Assembly: GCA_043743335.1 (NCBI GenBank)
Contig: JAYTWR010000031.1
Coordinates: 1 to 64,000, forward strand
Origin: UBA5216 sp043743335
GTDB taxonomy: Bacteria > Pseudomonadota > Gammaproteobacteria > Burkholderiales > SG8-41
DNA: 64,000 nt
Direction: 5' to 3'
Of the stretch, positions 32,997 to 41,924 are shown piece after piece; the stretch's first letter is position 1; the number at the start of each line of letters is the position of its first letter. The notes beneath the pieces were generated by a model. That model did not search any database and was not told where the DNA came from. It saw only the letters and a program-made list of their open reading frames with translations. A program made the position numbers and the translations under genes.

Positions 32997-34345
32997 AATT
33001 TTTCGTCAGGTGCCGGCCCCGGTACGCCTGCGCGCTGTTCCTGCATGCGCCCCAGTGCCAACGCCAGCGTTAGCCAAATTGCTGTCACCGGCACGGTGGC
33101 CAGTGCAATCGCACCCAGTTCCAAGCCAGCCCCGCGCAGCGCTGTGAACAGCCAACTGAACAAGGCGTCGCTGCCGCGAAACACTACGTTGTCGATGACG
33201 TTTTTCGCTTTGTATTTTTCTTCGCGATCCACCACGGTGAACAACACTTCACGCGCGGGATTGGATATCGCAAAATTCGCCGCGCGTTGCATCGCCTGAA
33301 AGGCAATCACCACCCATAGCATAGGCGTTGCCCACAACGCGACAAACCCCAAGGCGAATACGAAGGGTAGAAACGCCGCCGCTGGCCCCGCACCGAAGCG
33401 TTTGATGAGTTTGCCGGTGGCGAGAAATTGCACCGCGATGGTGAGCAGACTCACGGCCAAATCAATTTGCGCGAAGATGGCGGTGCGTTGGTCGGCATTT
33501 TTGCTCAGGGCCGAAACAATGTTCACCTGCTGAAAATACAAAAACGTGCCGGCCAGCGACAGCAGCGCAACCCAAGCTGCGATACCCGCAAGATACGGCG
33601 AGCGCACGATCATCGCCAAGCCCGCGATCCAACTCCCGCCAAGGGCAGCCTCGGGCTTGGCCTTGTCAGCGGCGGCAGCGGCGGTACCAGCGGCTTGTGA
33701 GGTTTTGAACGCGGCTGCTGCGGTTTCTAGGCGCATGGCGCAAAACACCGCGCCCTCCAACAGCAAGGCGGCGAAGATCAACAAATTGGCGCGGCCAATG
33801 GGTATTGCGAGTGTGGTGGCGATGACCGGCCCGAGTAAAGCGCCTGCCGACCCGCCGGCCGCGATAAAGCCGAACAGGCGCTTGCCGCGCTCGGCATCGT
33901 AAAGATCGGCCATGAATGACCAGAACACCGACACTGCGAACAGGTTGAACACACTGATCCACACAAAAAACACCTGCGCGGTCACGCTGAGCGCAATACC
34001 CTGCGTCAACAGCACCCAAAACACGACAATGTTGACGACGAAGAAGTGATACACCAGCGGAATAAAGCGCTGCCGCGGCAGCCGCGCCACCAGCGCGCCG
34101 TAAATGGGCACCACGGCGAGCATGACAAAAAACGTCGCCGTAAAAAGCCACGGCAGATTTTTGATGCCGCTGGCCAAGCCCATTTCGTCGCGCACCGGGC
34201 GCAGCACGTAGTAGCCCGCCAGCAGGCAAAAGAAATAGGCGAACGACCACAGCAGCGCGCGCGCTTCGTCGGGTTTAACGGCGACCACCTTCGCCAGCAG
34301 CGGGTGGATGGGCGTGTTGGCGGACGGGTTCATGGGGGCCAGCAT
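32993..34345 (-). CDS. MFS/nucleotide-translocase-like membrane transporter
   Basis: About 450 aa with some twelve membrane helices. The front segment SFAYFFCLLAGYYVLRPVRDEMGL is the hallmark of the NTT-like (Npt1/Npt2) branch of the major facilitator superfamily, found in many free-living bacteria with unknown cargo. SFMADLYDAERGKRLFGFIAAGGSAGALLGP is the conserved loop between helices. Starts at 34345 (MLAPMNPS) or 34333 are both possible; neither has a clear ribosome site. The gene overlaps the end of the dioxygenase gene region and is probably co-transcribed with it. Confidence 0.8.
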   Translation of the reverse strand: MLAPMNPSANTPIHPLLAKVVAVKPDEARALLWSFAYFFCLLAGYYVLRPVRDEMGLASGIKNLPWLFTATFFVMLAVVPIYGALVARLPRQRFIPLVYHFFVVNIVVFWVLLTQGIALSVTAQVFFVWISVFNLFAVSVFWSFMADLYDAERGKRLFGFIAAGGSAGALLGPVIATTLAIPIGRANLLIFAALLLEGAVFCAMRLETAAAAFKTSQAAGTAAAAADKAKPEAALGGSWIAGLAMIVRSPYLAGIAAWVALLSLAGTFLYFQQVNIVSALSKNADQRTAIFAQIDLAVSLLTIAVQFLATGKLIKRFGAGPAAAFLPFVFALGFVALWATPMLWVVIAFQAMQRAANFAISNPAREVLFTVVDREEKYKAKNVIDNVVFRGSDALFSWLFTALRGAGLELGAIALATVPVTAIWLTLALALGRMQEQRAGVPGPAPDEKL

Positions 34346-34373
34346 CGCGCAGACCGCTGCGCTGCGCGCGCCA

Positions 34374-35225
34374 TTACGCGGCAACCACTGTCGTGCGGTG
34401 CATCAGCCGCGGCAGTGCGGCCGGGTAGTCAAAGGTGGCTTTGTGTTGCGTGGTGCAGTCGTCCCACATGACCAGATCGTGTTTGCGCCAGTTGTGCTGC
34501 CAGGTGAATTCGGGCTTGATGCAATGTGCCGTGAGTTCCTTAAGCAGATCGCGGCTTTCGTCGGCGGGCATGCCGATGATGTGCGAGGTGTAACCCTCGG
34601 TCACATACAGGCACTTGCGACCGTTGACCGGATGCACACGCACGACCGGATGGGTGGCTTCGGGATCTGACTTGATGGCGTCGTTGTAATCTTTTTTGAT
34701 GCCGGAATCGACGGTTTTGGCGAGGCGCAGCATGATGCTTTGCACGGCCATCAGGCCGTCAAGCCGCTTTTTCATGGCGTGCGACAAGGCGTTGTAGGCA
34801 GCCGAGGTGCTGGCGAAGTTGGTGTCGCCCAGTACACGGCCATTTTGTGCGGGCACTTCCAGCGCACGCAAGGCCGATACGGCATGTGGGTTGGCGAGAT
34901 AGGCACCGTCGGTGTGCCAGAAAATCCCCGCATCGTAGCTGCCGATGTACTGGCCGTTTTTTTGAATGTTGGAAACGACAAAAATTTCCGGATGTTCGGC
35001 ATGCAACTGTTTGGTGATCTTTAGCTTGCGCAGTTCGCCAAAGTGCGCGCTGAAGCGGATGTGATCTTCATCGCTTAATTCACGTCCGCGAAAGTAGAGC
35101 ACTTCGTGTTCATAAAACGCCGCGCGGATGATCGCGAAATCGGCAGCGCTGAGCGGCTGCGTGAGATCGGCACCGATGATTTCTGCGCCGAGCGCAGCTC
35201 CCGTGGGTTTGACTTGTATGGGCAT
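34374..35225 (-). CDS. TauD/TfdA family 2-oxoglutarate-dependent dioxygenase
   Basis: 283 aa from the ATG at 35225. The Fe(II) ligands are His and Asp in FWHTDGAYLANP and the distal His in TQHKATFDYP; Arg in PRLMHRTTV should bind 2-oxoglutarate. The N-terminus VKPTGAALGAEIIGADLTQPL is typical of the family. It hydroxylates, and often thereby cleaves, a substrate such as a sulphonate, phenoxy acid or amine; nothing here shows which one. It is followed by a transporter on the same strand. Confidence 0.92.
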   Translation of the reverse strand: MPIQVKPTGAALGAEIIGADLTQPLSAADFAIIRAAFYEHEVLYFRGRELSDEDHIRFSAHFGELRKLKITKQLHAEHPEIFVVSNIQKNGQYIGSYDAGIFWHTDGAYLANPHAVSALRALEVPAQNGRVLGDTNFASTSAAYNALSHAMKKRLDGLMAVQSIMLRLAKTVDSGIKKDYNDAIKSDPEATHPVVRVHPVNGRKCLYVTEGYTSHIIGMPADESRDLLKELTAHCIKPEFTWQHNWRKHDLVMWDDCTTQHKATFDYPAALPRLMHRTTVVAA

Positions 35226-35403
35226 GGTTGATTTCCGTGGGTGACGCAAGCAGGGTGACACAAGCAATTGGCCCCAGCATATAGCGGTAAGCAGCAGCGC
35301 CTGTCAATCGTTTCCAGTCTGCGCAACGCCGACAACGACGCGGGCGATCTGATACGATCAAAACCAGTTACGGCGACACCGGTAGCCGTTACGGAGGCAA
35401 TCC

Positions 35404-36417
35404 ATGAATCACAAAATCACAGTCGGTATTTGGGTGTTGGCGGCAGGCGGCTTGGCGGCAGCGGGCACCGCGTCGGCACAGACGCGCGCGCCATCCGCAA
35501 CGGCTGCCGACGCGGCCAAATACCCTTCGCGACTGGTGCGCTTGCAGGTTGGCTATTCAGCGGGCGGCGCGGTGGATGTCTCGGCGCGGCTCATCGCGCA
35601 GCGGCTGACCGAGGCGATGGGGCAGTCGTTCATTGTGGAAAATCGTCCGGGTGCTGACGGTATCGTCGCCAGCGATTATGTGGCCAAGGCCGCACCCGAC
35701 GGACACACGCTGGCTTACATCAGCGCGGGGCACACCATGAACCCGGCGCTGCATCCCAAATCGCTGCCGTATCACCCGGTGCGCGATTTCGCGCCAGCAT
35801 CAATGATCGCCACCGGCGCGCAAACGCTGGTGGTGAACCCGGCACTGCCGGTGCGTAGCGTCAAGGAACTGGTGGCGCTGGCGAAGGCCAAACCGGGACA
35901 AATCAATTTTGCCTCGTCCGGCGCGGGCGGGCCCATGCACTTGTCGGGCGAGCTGCTGAAAATCATGTCGGGCATCGATATTGTTCACGTGCCCTACAAA
36001 GGCGGCGGCCCCGCGTTGAACGATGTGATCGGCGGGCAAATCGAAATGACCTTCATCGGCGCGCCGGCCAGCATGCCGCACATCCGCTCAGGCCGCTTGC
36101 GCGTCATCGCGGTGTCGTCAGCAAAACGCGTGGGCGCATTGCCGGAGGTGCCGACGGTGGCAGAGTCTGGCTACCCCGGCTACGACGTGGGCGCTTTGTA
36201 TGCGGTGCTGGCACCGGCGGGCACGGCGGCGGCCGTCGTGGGGCGGTTGAGCACGGAGCTGGCAAAAATTGTTGCCATCCGTGAGGTGCGTGAGCGGCTG
36301 CAGGGGTTGGGTCTGGAGATCGTGGGAGGCACGCCGGAACAACTCACCGCGTTCATGACCGCCGACGTGGATAAATGGATGAAGCTGGTGCAAAAAATCG
36401 GCTTGAAGACGGATTGA
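35404..36417 (+). CDS. Bug-family periplasmic receptor
   Basis: 337 aa. The signal peptide is cut near TASAQT. The mature part starts YPSRLVRLQVGYSAGGAVDVSARLIAQRL, with IVENRPGADGIVASDYVAKAAPDGHTL, and later VPYKGGGPALNDVIGGQIEMTF, the segment lining the Bug ligand pocket. GGAGGC precedes the ATG. It is the first of three genes (Bug, MmgE/PrpD, Bug) that run in one direction and are separated by AT-rich elements. A shared carboxylic substrate is plausible. Confidence 0.94.
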   Translation: MNHKITVGIWVLAAGGLAAAGTASAQTRAPSATAADAAKYPSRLVRLQVGYSAGGAVDVSARLIAQRLTEAMGQSFIVENRPGADGIVASDYVAKAAPDGHTLAYISAGHTMNPALHPKSLPYHPVRDFAPASMIATGAQTLVVNPALPVRSVKELVALAKAKPGQINFASSGAGGPMHLSGELLKIMSGIDIVHVPYKGGGPALNDVIGGQIEMTFIGAPASMPHIRSGRLRVIAVSSAKRVGALPEVPTVAESGYPGYDVGALYAVLAPAGTAAAVVGRLSTELAKIVAIREVRERLQGLGLEIVGGTPEQLTAFMTADVDKWMKLVQKIGLKTD

Positions 36418-36453
36418 CGGCGTAGTTCGATTTGGGATATATCTATAAAAGTC

Positions 36454-36472
36454 ATATAAATCAATTAGTTAC
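36454..36472 (-). repeat. AT-rich IHF-like dispersed element, copy 10
   Basis: Minus strand reads GTAACTAATTGATTTATAT, between a Bug gene and the MmgE/PrpD gene. Plus strand carries the exact IHF match AATCAATTAGTTA. Confidence 0.75.
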
Positions 36473-36497
36473 ATTTACACGAGAAGGAAGGTACGCT

Positions 36498-37892
36498 GTG
36501 GCAAACGACAATAAATTAGGCCAGGGTGCAACCCTGCAACTGGCCCGCTGGATCGCCCATCTGCAATACCGCGATTTACCGGCGCGCACCAAAACCGTGG
36601 TGCGCCTGGCGTTGCTGGATACCGTGGGCTGCGGCGTCTACGGCTATCAAACGCCATGGACGCAGGCGCTGCTGAAATGGGCGCAAGCCAGCGGCGGCAA
36701 GGGGCGATCGCGTGTGTGGAACGACACGCAGCCTGCGCTGCGCGCCGCAGATGCGGCCATGGTCAACGGCACGTCCGCGCATGCTTTTGAGTTGGATGAT
36801 TACCACAACGCCAAGCTGCATCCGGGCGCTGTGGTGATACCAGCGGCGCTGGCGCTGGCGGAAGAACAGGGCGTCTCGGGCGAGCGGCTGGTGACGGCCA
36901 TCGCGGCGGGTTACGAAGTGATGATCCGTTCGAGCCTTGCGCTGGAGCCTTCTGCGGCGCGCTTGCGCGGCTGGCATTTGACCGGCGCGTGCGGGCCGTT
37001 TGGCGCGGCGGCAGCGGCGGCGGTGTTGTTGGGCTTGGATGCGGAACGCACCGCGTGGGCGTTGGGGTTGGCGGGCACACAGGGCGCGGGTTTGTGGGCG
37101 TTCAACGCGGATGGCACCATGAGCAAACGCCTGCATGCGGGCAAAGCGGCGCATTCGGGCGTGCTGGCGGCGGAGCTTGCTGCGGGGGGATTCACCGGCC
37201 CCACGCAAATTTACGAAACCGCTGACGGCGGCTTTCTGAAAGCCTTTTCGGATCAATCCAACGTAGCGCCGCTGACGCACGACTTGGGCAAGGTGTATCA
37301 CCTCGATGCGGTGTCGATCAAACCGTATTCCTGCTGCGGCAGCACGCATGCGTATATCGACGCCGCGCTGCAATTACGTCAGCGCTTAGGCAATGCGTGG
37401 GATGCGGCGCGCCCGGTGCAGGTGGGCATGAGCAAGGTAGTCGATGTGCAATGCGGTTTTGACTACGCGCCCAGCACCGCGCTGAATGCGCAAATGAGCT
37501 TGCGCTATTGTCTGGCGGCGGCGCTCGCGGATGGGCAGGTGCTGCCCGCGCAATTCAGCGACGCCAAAATGAACGACGCTGCACTGGGCAAAATCGCGCA
37601 GCAACTGGAACTGGTGGACGACCCCGCGCTCGACAAACTCTATCCGGTGCATTTCGCTGGTTGGGTGGCGGCGAAGGTGAACAATGACTGGATGCGCGTG
37701 GATATTCTTGACCCCACCGGATCGCTGGCGGCACCCATGGATGCGGCGGCAGTGAGCCGCAAGTTCGCCGGTAACAGCCCCCAGTTGCCGGTCGATCGCA
37801 TCGCGGCCCTGGCGCTGGATATCGAGCGGCATTCGGCGCGCGAGTTGATCGACTTGCTCATGCCGTCACGTGAAGCTAAGGCCGCCGCGTAA
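36498..37892 (+). CDS. MmgE/PrpD family protein
   Basis: 464 aa from the GTG at 36498, which has a strong AAGGAAGG seven to eight bases upstream; the frame is open further up but through the AT-rich element. The family includes 2-methylcitrate dehydratase and cis-aconitate decarboxylase. Typical blocks are DTVGCGVYGYQTPW, NGTSAHAFELDDYHN, HPGAVVIPAALALAEE, TGACGPFGAAAAAAVLLGLD and KPYSCCGSTHAYIDAA. MmgE/PrpD genes often sit beside Bug receptors in Burkholderiales, as here on both sides. The substrate is not known. Confidence 0.92.
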   Translation: MANDNKLGQGATLQLARWIAHLQYRDLPARTKTVVRLALLDTVGCGVYGYQTPWTQALLKWAQASGGKGRSRVWNDTQPALRAADAAMVNGTSAHAFELDDYHNAKLHPGAVVIPAALALAEEQGVSGERLVTAIAAGYEVMIRSSLALEPSAARLRGWHLTGACGPFGAAAAAAVLLGLDAERTAWALGLAGTQGAGLWAFNADGTMSKRLHAGKAAHSGVLAAELAAGGFTGPTQIYETADGGFLKAFSDQSNVAPLTHDLGKVYHLDAVSIKPYSCCGSTHAYIDAALQLRQRLGNAWDAARPVQVGMSKVVDVQCGFDYAPSTALNAQMSLRYCLAAALADGQVLPAQFSDAKMNDAALGKIAQQLELVDDPALDKLYPVHFAGWVAAKVNNDWMRVDILDPTGSLAAPMDAAAVSRKFAGNSPQLPVDRIAALALDIERHSARELIDLLMPSREAKAAA

Positions 37893-37919
37893 GCGTGGGA
37901 CGCACTGATAGAAAAGTAA

Positions 37920-37939
37920 TATAACTAATTGATTTATAA
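37920..37939 (+). repeat. AT-rich IHF-like dispersed element, copy 11
   Basis: Reads TATAACTAATTGATTTATAA, merging into AAGGAAATT, the ribosome site of the next gene. Exact IHF match on the reverse strand. Confidence 0.75.
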
Positions 37940-37946
37940 GGAAATT

Positions 37947-38927
37947 ATGTTTAATCTGCTTTGGCCGATGGCAGCAGTTGCTGCGCTGGCACCCACGTTA
38001 TTGGCGGCACCATGCGCGCACGCACAACCGGCGTTTCCCACCAAGCCGGTGCGATTGCTGGTGCCGTTTGCACCGGGCGGCGGCACCGATATCGTCGCGC
38101 GGCTGCTCGCGCAAAAATTGAATGAGGCCTTTCGCCAGCCGGTGATCGTGGATAACCGTTCCGGTGCGGGCGGTACTATGGGCGTTGAGACCGCCGTGCG
38201 CGCTGCGCCGGATGGCTACACCACCATCATGATGTCAGGCAGCTACGCGACCAATGCGGCGATCTACAAGTTGCCCTATGACGCCGTGAACGACATTTTG
38301 CCCATGGGCTTGATTGGGGATACCGCGTTTGTGGTGGCGCTGCATCCGGGGGTCGCCGCACAAAACGTCAAGGAACTGCTGGCGTATGCCAAGGCCAAGC
38401 CGGGCGCGCTGAACTACGGCTCGTCGGGTATCGGCGGCATTGCGCATTTGGCGGGTGAGTTGTTCGACATGCTGGCCGCAACGCGCATGACGCACGTGCC
38501 GTACAAAGGCACCGGCCCGGCGCTGAATGACTTGCTGGGCGGGCAGATACAACTGATTTTTGGCAGCGCACCGGCGACGATACCGCTGGTGCGCGCGAAG
38601 CGCTTGCGCGGCATCGCCGTCACGACCCTCAAGCGGTCGTTCGCCTTGCCCGACACACCGACGGTTGCCGAGGCTGGCGTGCCGGGCTACGACGTAACGC
38701 TGTGGTACGGCGTCTTTGGGCCCAAAGACTTGCCCAAACAAATCGTCGAGCGCTGGAACAGTGAAATTCGCAAAGCCACGAAGTTGCCTGAATTGAAGGA
38801 ACGGCTGGTGGCCGAGGGTTTTGAAATCGCCGACAGCGGGCCGGAGGTGTTTCAAGCCGTGGTGAAACGCGATGTGGCGAAATGGATCAAAGTGGTGAAA
38901 GAGGCGAAGGTGCAGGCGGGTGGGTAG
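37947..38927 (+). CDS. Bug-family periplasmic receptor
   Basis: 326 aa from the ATG at 37947. The signal peptide runs to APCAHAQP. The diagnostic glycine-rich segment is canonical, VPFAPGGGTDIVARLLAQKL, followed by VIVDNRSGAGGTMGVETAVRAAPDGYTT. The ligand-pocket stretch is VPYKGTGPALNDLLGGQIQLIF. It is the downstream partner of the MmgE/PrpD gene and probably feeds the same pathway. No transporter membrane subunits are near. Confidence 0.95.
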   Translation: MFNLLWPMAAVAALAPTLLAAPCAHAQPAFPTKPVRLLVPFAPGGGTDIVARLLAQKLNEAFRQPVIVDNRSGAGGTMGVETAVRAAPDGYTTIMMSGSYATNAAIYKLPYDAVNDILPMGLIGDTAFVVALHPGVAAQNVKELLAYAKAKPGALNYGSSGIGGIAHLAGELFDMLAATRMTHVPYKGTGPALNDLLGGQIQLIFGSAPATIPLVRAKRLRGIAVTTLKRSFALPDTPTVAEAGVPGYDVTLWYGVFGPKDLPKQIVERWNSEIRKATKLPELKERLVAEGFEIADSGPEVFQAVVKRDVAKWIKVVKEAKVQAGG

Positions 38928-39270
38928 TTTTATTTTTACCGCGGTGAATCTATCTGACGGTTAATGTCGGGAATCGGCCATCAGCAGCCGTTCGTAGATC
39001 ACTGAAATCCGTGGTCTGTCTCCGGTTTGTGATCATCGGTGACGCCTGAGCGAAATCTACTTTCAGAGCCACAATCAACGTGTGATCGGCACTATCCCGG
39101 CAGGCGTTTTGGATTGATGTGAGTGACGAGGGTGGCACTTCAGTGCCCAGCGGCGTTTGTTGCAAAACTTGCAGACCCCAAGAGCCACACTCCCGTCAGG
39201 TAAAAATGTTACGCTTTTGACTGAGAGGTGTTATCCACAAGTTCAATGGTAGACCCTATTGGCACATGCA
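38928..39270. other. Intergenic region with no recognised feature
   Basis: About 340 bases. No open frame with protein-like composition, no hairpin with a T run and no repeat shared with the rest of the window was seen. It should contain the promoter of the following methyltransferase gene. Confidence 0.5.
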
Positions 39271-40125
39271 ATGAAAACAATGAGTTACGTTACTGCCTGC
39301 CCTGTAGGCTGCACCAAGTCTATTGTCACCACAGATTACCTGCTGCCCGAAGGCCCGCTACGCCGTTGCAGCGGCTGCGGGCAGTTGTTGAGCGCTGTCG
39401 ATGAAACGCGCTACAGCGAAACCATGCAAGCCTTCAACGCGCCTGGCTTCAACCAGCCGCCCGCGCGTGAGGTGGCGCGGCGGCGCACTGTCGCCCACCG
39501 CCGCTTGCAAACCGCCACGCGCTTGCTCGGCAAGCGGCCTGCACAAACGCGGCTGGTAGACATCGGTTGCTCGCGCGGCCAATTCGTCGGCTACGCCGGT
39601 GAGGCGGGCTACACCGCTGAAGGTGTCGAGCCCGCACCGGACATCGCGGCCGCCGCACGCGCGCTGGGTCTGAACGTGCGCACCGGCCTGCTGGAAGAAC
39701 AACGCTTTGATGACGCCACTTTCGACGCTGCGTCGCTGTTTGAAGTGGTCGAGCACTTGCGCGAGCCGATGCCGCTGCTGCAGGAATGCCGCCGCATCCT
39801 CAAGCCCGGCGGCTTGCTGCTCATTAGCACCGGCAACGCGGCGAGCTGGACCGTGGCCGCGATGGGCGCGCGCTGGGATTATTTTCACATCGAAAAAGAC
39901 GGTGGCCACATTAGCTTTTTCAACCCAGTCTCCCTCAGCCTGCTGGCAAAAAATGCCGGATTTCACGTCGAGCGCATCGACACCGCGCGCGTGAAATTCC
40001 ATGAAAAGGGTGACGTGAGCGGTGTGACGTACAGGCTCGGCAAAATCGCCGCAGAACTGCTCAATTTGCCCGCACGCGTCGCCGGGCGCGGGCATGACAT
40101 GCTGGCCTATTTGCGGCGCGCGTGA
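39271..40125 (+). CDS. SAM-dependent methyltransferase with N-terminal zinc-type motif
   Basis: 284 aa from the ATG at 39271; a TTG at 39259 and an ATG at 39280 are alternatives and none has a good ribosome site. Two Cys pairs (CPVGC and CSGCG) near the front look like a small zinc ribbon. The class I methyltransferase core follows: VDIGCSRGQFVGYA (SAM loop), EGVEPAPD, then FEVVEHLREPMPLLQECRRILKPGGLLL. This arrangement is seen in Methyltransf_23-type enzymes that modify sugars or lipids of the envelope. The target is not known. Confidence 0.85.
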   Translation: MKTMSYVTACPVGCTKSIVTTDYLLPEGPLRRCSGCGQLLSAVDETRYSETMQAFNAPGFNQPPAREVARRRTVAHRRLQTATRLLGKRPAQTRLVDIGCSRGQFVGYAGEAGYTAEGVEPAPDIAAAARALGLNVRTGLLEEQRFDDATFDAASLFEVVEHLREPMPLLQECRRILKPGGLLLISTGNAASWTVAAMGARWDYFHIEKDGGHISFFNPVSLSLLAKNAGFHVERIDTARVKFHEKGDVSGVTYRLGKIAAELLNLPARVAGRGHDMLAYLRRA

Positions 40126-40138
40126 GGTTGCGAGATAA

Positions 40139-40159
40139 CCAATAAAATCAATTAGTTAA
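40139..40159 (-). repeat. AT-rich IHF-like dispersed element, copy 12
   Basis: Minus strand reads TAACTAATTGATTTTATTGG, between two convergent genes. TCAATTAG is repeated inverted (CTAATTGA) nine bases later, so this copy can form a short hairpin. Exact IHF match on the plus strand. Confidence 0.75.
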
Positions 40160-40164
40160 AGAAT

Positions 40165-41781
40165 CTAATTGAGCAAAAAGGCAGGCGGCGTTGCGCCGAT
40201 CACCGACTGCCGATAAACACTTTGCACATACGCCAGATCGAGCGCCGCGTGGTTGTGTGCGTCGGTGACGATTTTTCCGCCGGCAAACAAGGTGTCAGCC
40301 AGCGGCATAGGCGTTGCCAGCATGTCCCACAGCGTGCTTTCGTGTGCGGGGGGCACGTAGTCGAGCGTTACGCGCGCGGGCGCGCGCAGCGCTGCAGCAC
40401 TGGCCACGATAAAACTGTTGGTGTGGGTTGCGCCCACGCTCGCGGGCCGGTACAGCGCTAGGTGCGGCAGTTCGCTGCGCAGCGTGGTCAGCAAATGGGC
40501 GTAGCTCACGGGGTTGTGCAAATCGGCGAAGGTGTTGAATACGGCTATGCCGTCCTTGCCCAGGCAGCGCCGCAGGTCGCGAAAAAAATCCCGCGTGATC
40601 AGATAATCCGGCGTGCCATCGCCGTGAAACAAATCCACGACCACCACGTCATAGGCGCGCGGGCAGGCATGCACAAAGGTGCGTGCGTCGGTTTGATAGA
40701 CGCGGGTTTTTTGTTCGTCCAGCGCGAAAAAGCGGCGCGCGGCCTGTAGCGACGCCGGGTCAATTTCGACAATCTCGGTTTGAATTCCACGCGCCGCCAG
40801 TCGCGCTGGCGTCATGCCTGCGCCCAAGCCCAGCGCCAGCGCATGGCGCGCATCGGGGCGATACGCCATCGCCAGCGCTTCCAGCGCGTAGGTGTAAAAC
40901 GAACTGGAACGACCGCTGGATTCGATGCCGTTTTGTGTGAGCCCGTCCTGAAAATACAGGCGCTTGAAGCTGCCATTGGCATCGGGTTCCTGCTTGATGA
41001 TTTTGACGGTGCCGAACAGTGAGCGGTACGACGCTTCAACGCGCCAAGCCTTATCGTGATACGTGATGGCACTGGCACGCCCGGTATACGCGTCGGCCTG
41101 CCACAGCAGCATCAACGACAACAACAGGCTCACCACCGCCAGTGCCAGTATGGGCGTGGCGCGTCGCAGCGCTTTGGCGGCCATCAAGGCCATCGTCACG
41201 CTCAGTGCCGCCAGTACTGCCGCGATAATCAGCACCGCATCGTAATTGCTGACGTAGGGTATGAGTCCGAACGCGGTCACCAGCACGCCGGCCACCGATC
41301 CGACAGTGCTGACAAAAAATACGTGTCCCGATCCGCCGTCGCCATCGCCCCGCTTGGCCGACGCCGCCAAGATCGCCACCAGCAGCGGGTTCATGGCCGA
41401 GGTGGTCATCAGCGGCGCTGCCAGCAATACCCAGCAGGCCACAAATGCGCCGCCGACGAGGCTCCAGCCCGCCAGATCCGCGAAGGTCGAGGGATAAATC
41501 AAGCAGGCTGCAAAGATACACAGCGATGCCAGCGCAGGGAGTGCGCAATACAGTTCCAGCAAGGCAGCCGTTTTGAAGCGCGGGGAATTCGCCAGCTTGC
41601 CACCTGTCCAATAGCCAATGGCCAGCGCAATCAGCGTGATCGACAGAATGCCTGTCCAAATGTAAAGGCTAACGCCGAAGTAGGGCGTCATGATGCGCGA
41701 CGCCAGTAATTCCAGCGCGAGAATGGCACCGCCCGAAATGAAAATGACGGTTTGCAGCAGTAACGCAGGTATGGCGGGCAT
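40165..41781 (-). CDS. Membrane-bound spermidine synthase-like protein
   Basis: 538 aa from the ATG at 41781. The first 230 residues form seven or eight membrane helices, starting FISGGAILALELLASRIMTPYFG, a motif of the fused-membrane polyamine aminopropyltransferase family. The C-terminal half is a soluble spermidine-synthase fold: ALGLGAGMTPARLAARG, EIVEIDPASLQAARRFF, YQTDARTFV and VVVDLFHGDG. Such proteins are common in proteobacteria, and whether they make polyamines is unproven. The stop codon (TAG) is inside the inverted half-copy of the AT-rich element. Confidence 0.85.
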   Translation of the reverse strand: MPAIPALLLQTVIFISGGAILALELLASRIMTPYFGVSLYIWTGILSITLIALAIGYWTGGKLANSPRFKTAALLELYCALPALASLCIFAACLIYPSTFADLAGWSLVGGAFVACWVLLAAPLMTTSAMNPLLVAILAASAKRGDGDGGSGHVFFVSTVGSVAGVLVTAFGLIPYVSNYDAVLIIAAVLAALSVTMALMAAKALRRATPILALAVVSLLLSLMLLWQADAYTGRASAITYHDKAWRVEASYRSLFGTVKIIKQEPDANGSFKRLYFQDGLTQNGIESSGRSSSFYTYALEALAMAYRPDARHALALGLGAGMTPARLAARGIQTEIVEIDPASLQAARRFFALDEQKTRVYQTDARTFVHACPRAYDVVVVDLFHGDGTPDYLITRDFFRDLRRCLGKDGIAVFNTFADLHNPVSYAHLLTTLRSELPHLALYRPASVGATHTNSFIVASAAALRAPARVTLDYVPPAHESTLWDMLATPMPLADTLFAGGKIVTDAHNHAALDLAYVQSVYRQSVIGATPPAFLLN

Positions 41782-41800
41782 GAGAGCGGGGCTGGAACGC

Positions 41801-41834
41801 GGGTGAAGGTGGGGGAACGTGGGGGAACGTGGGC
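41801..41834. repeat. Tandem 10 bp repeat
   Basis: GGGGGAACGT twice, with a partial unit on each side, in the leader of the spermidine-synthase-like gene. Confidence 0.6.
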
Positions 41835-41924
41835 GGGCGGCAGTAAGGTGTCGAGTATAATGCGGCGGCCAATTTATCATAGCTGTAGCGTTCGCGGTGG
41901 GGCCGCTGACCAAGGAGAAAGCGC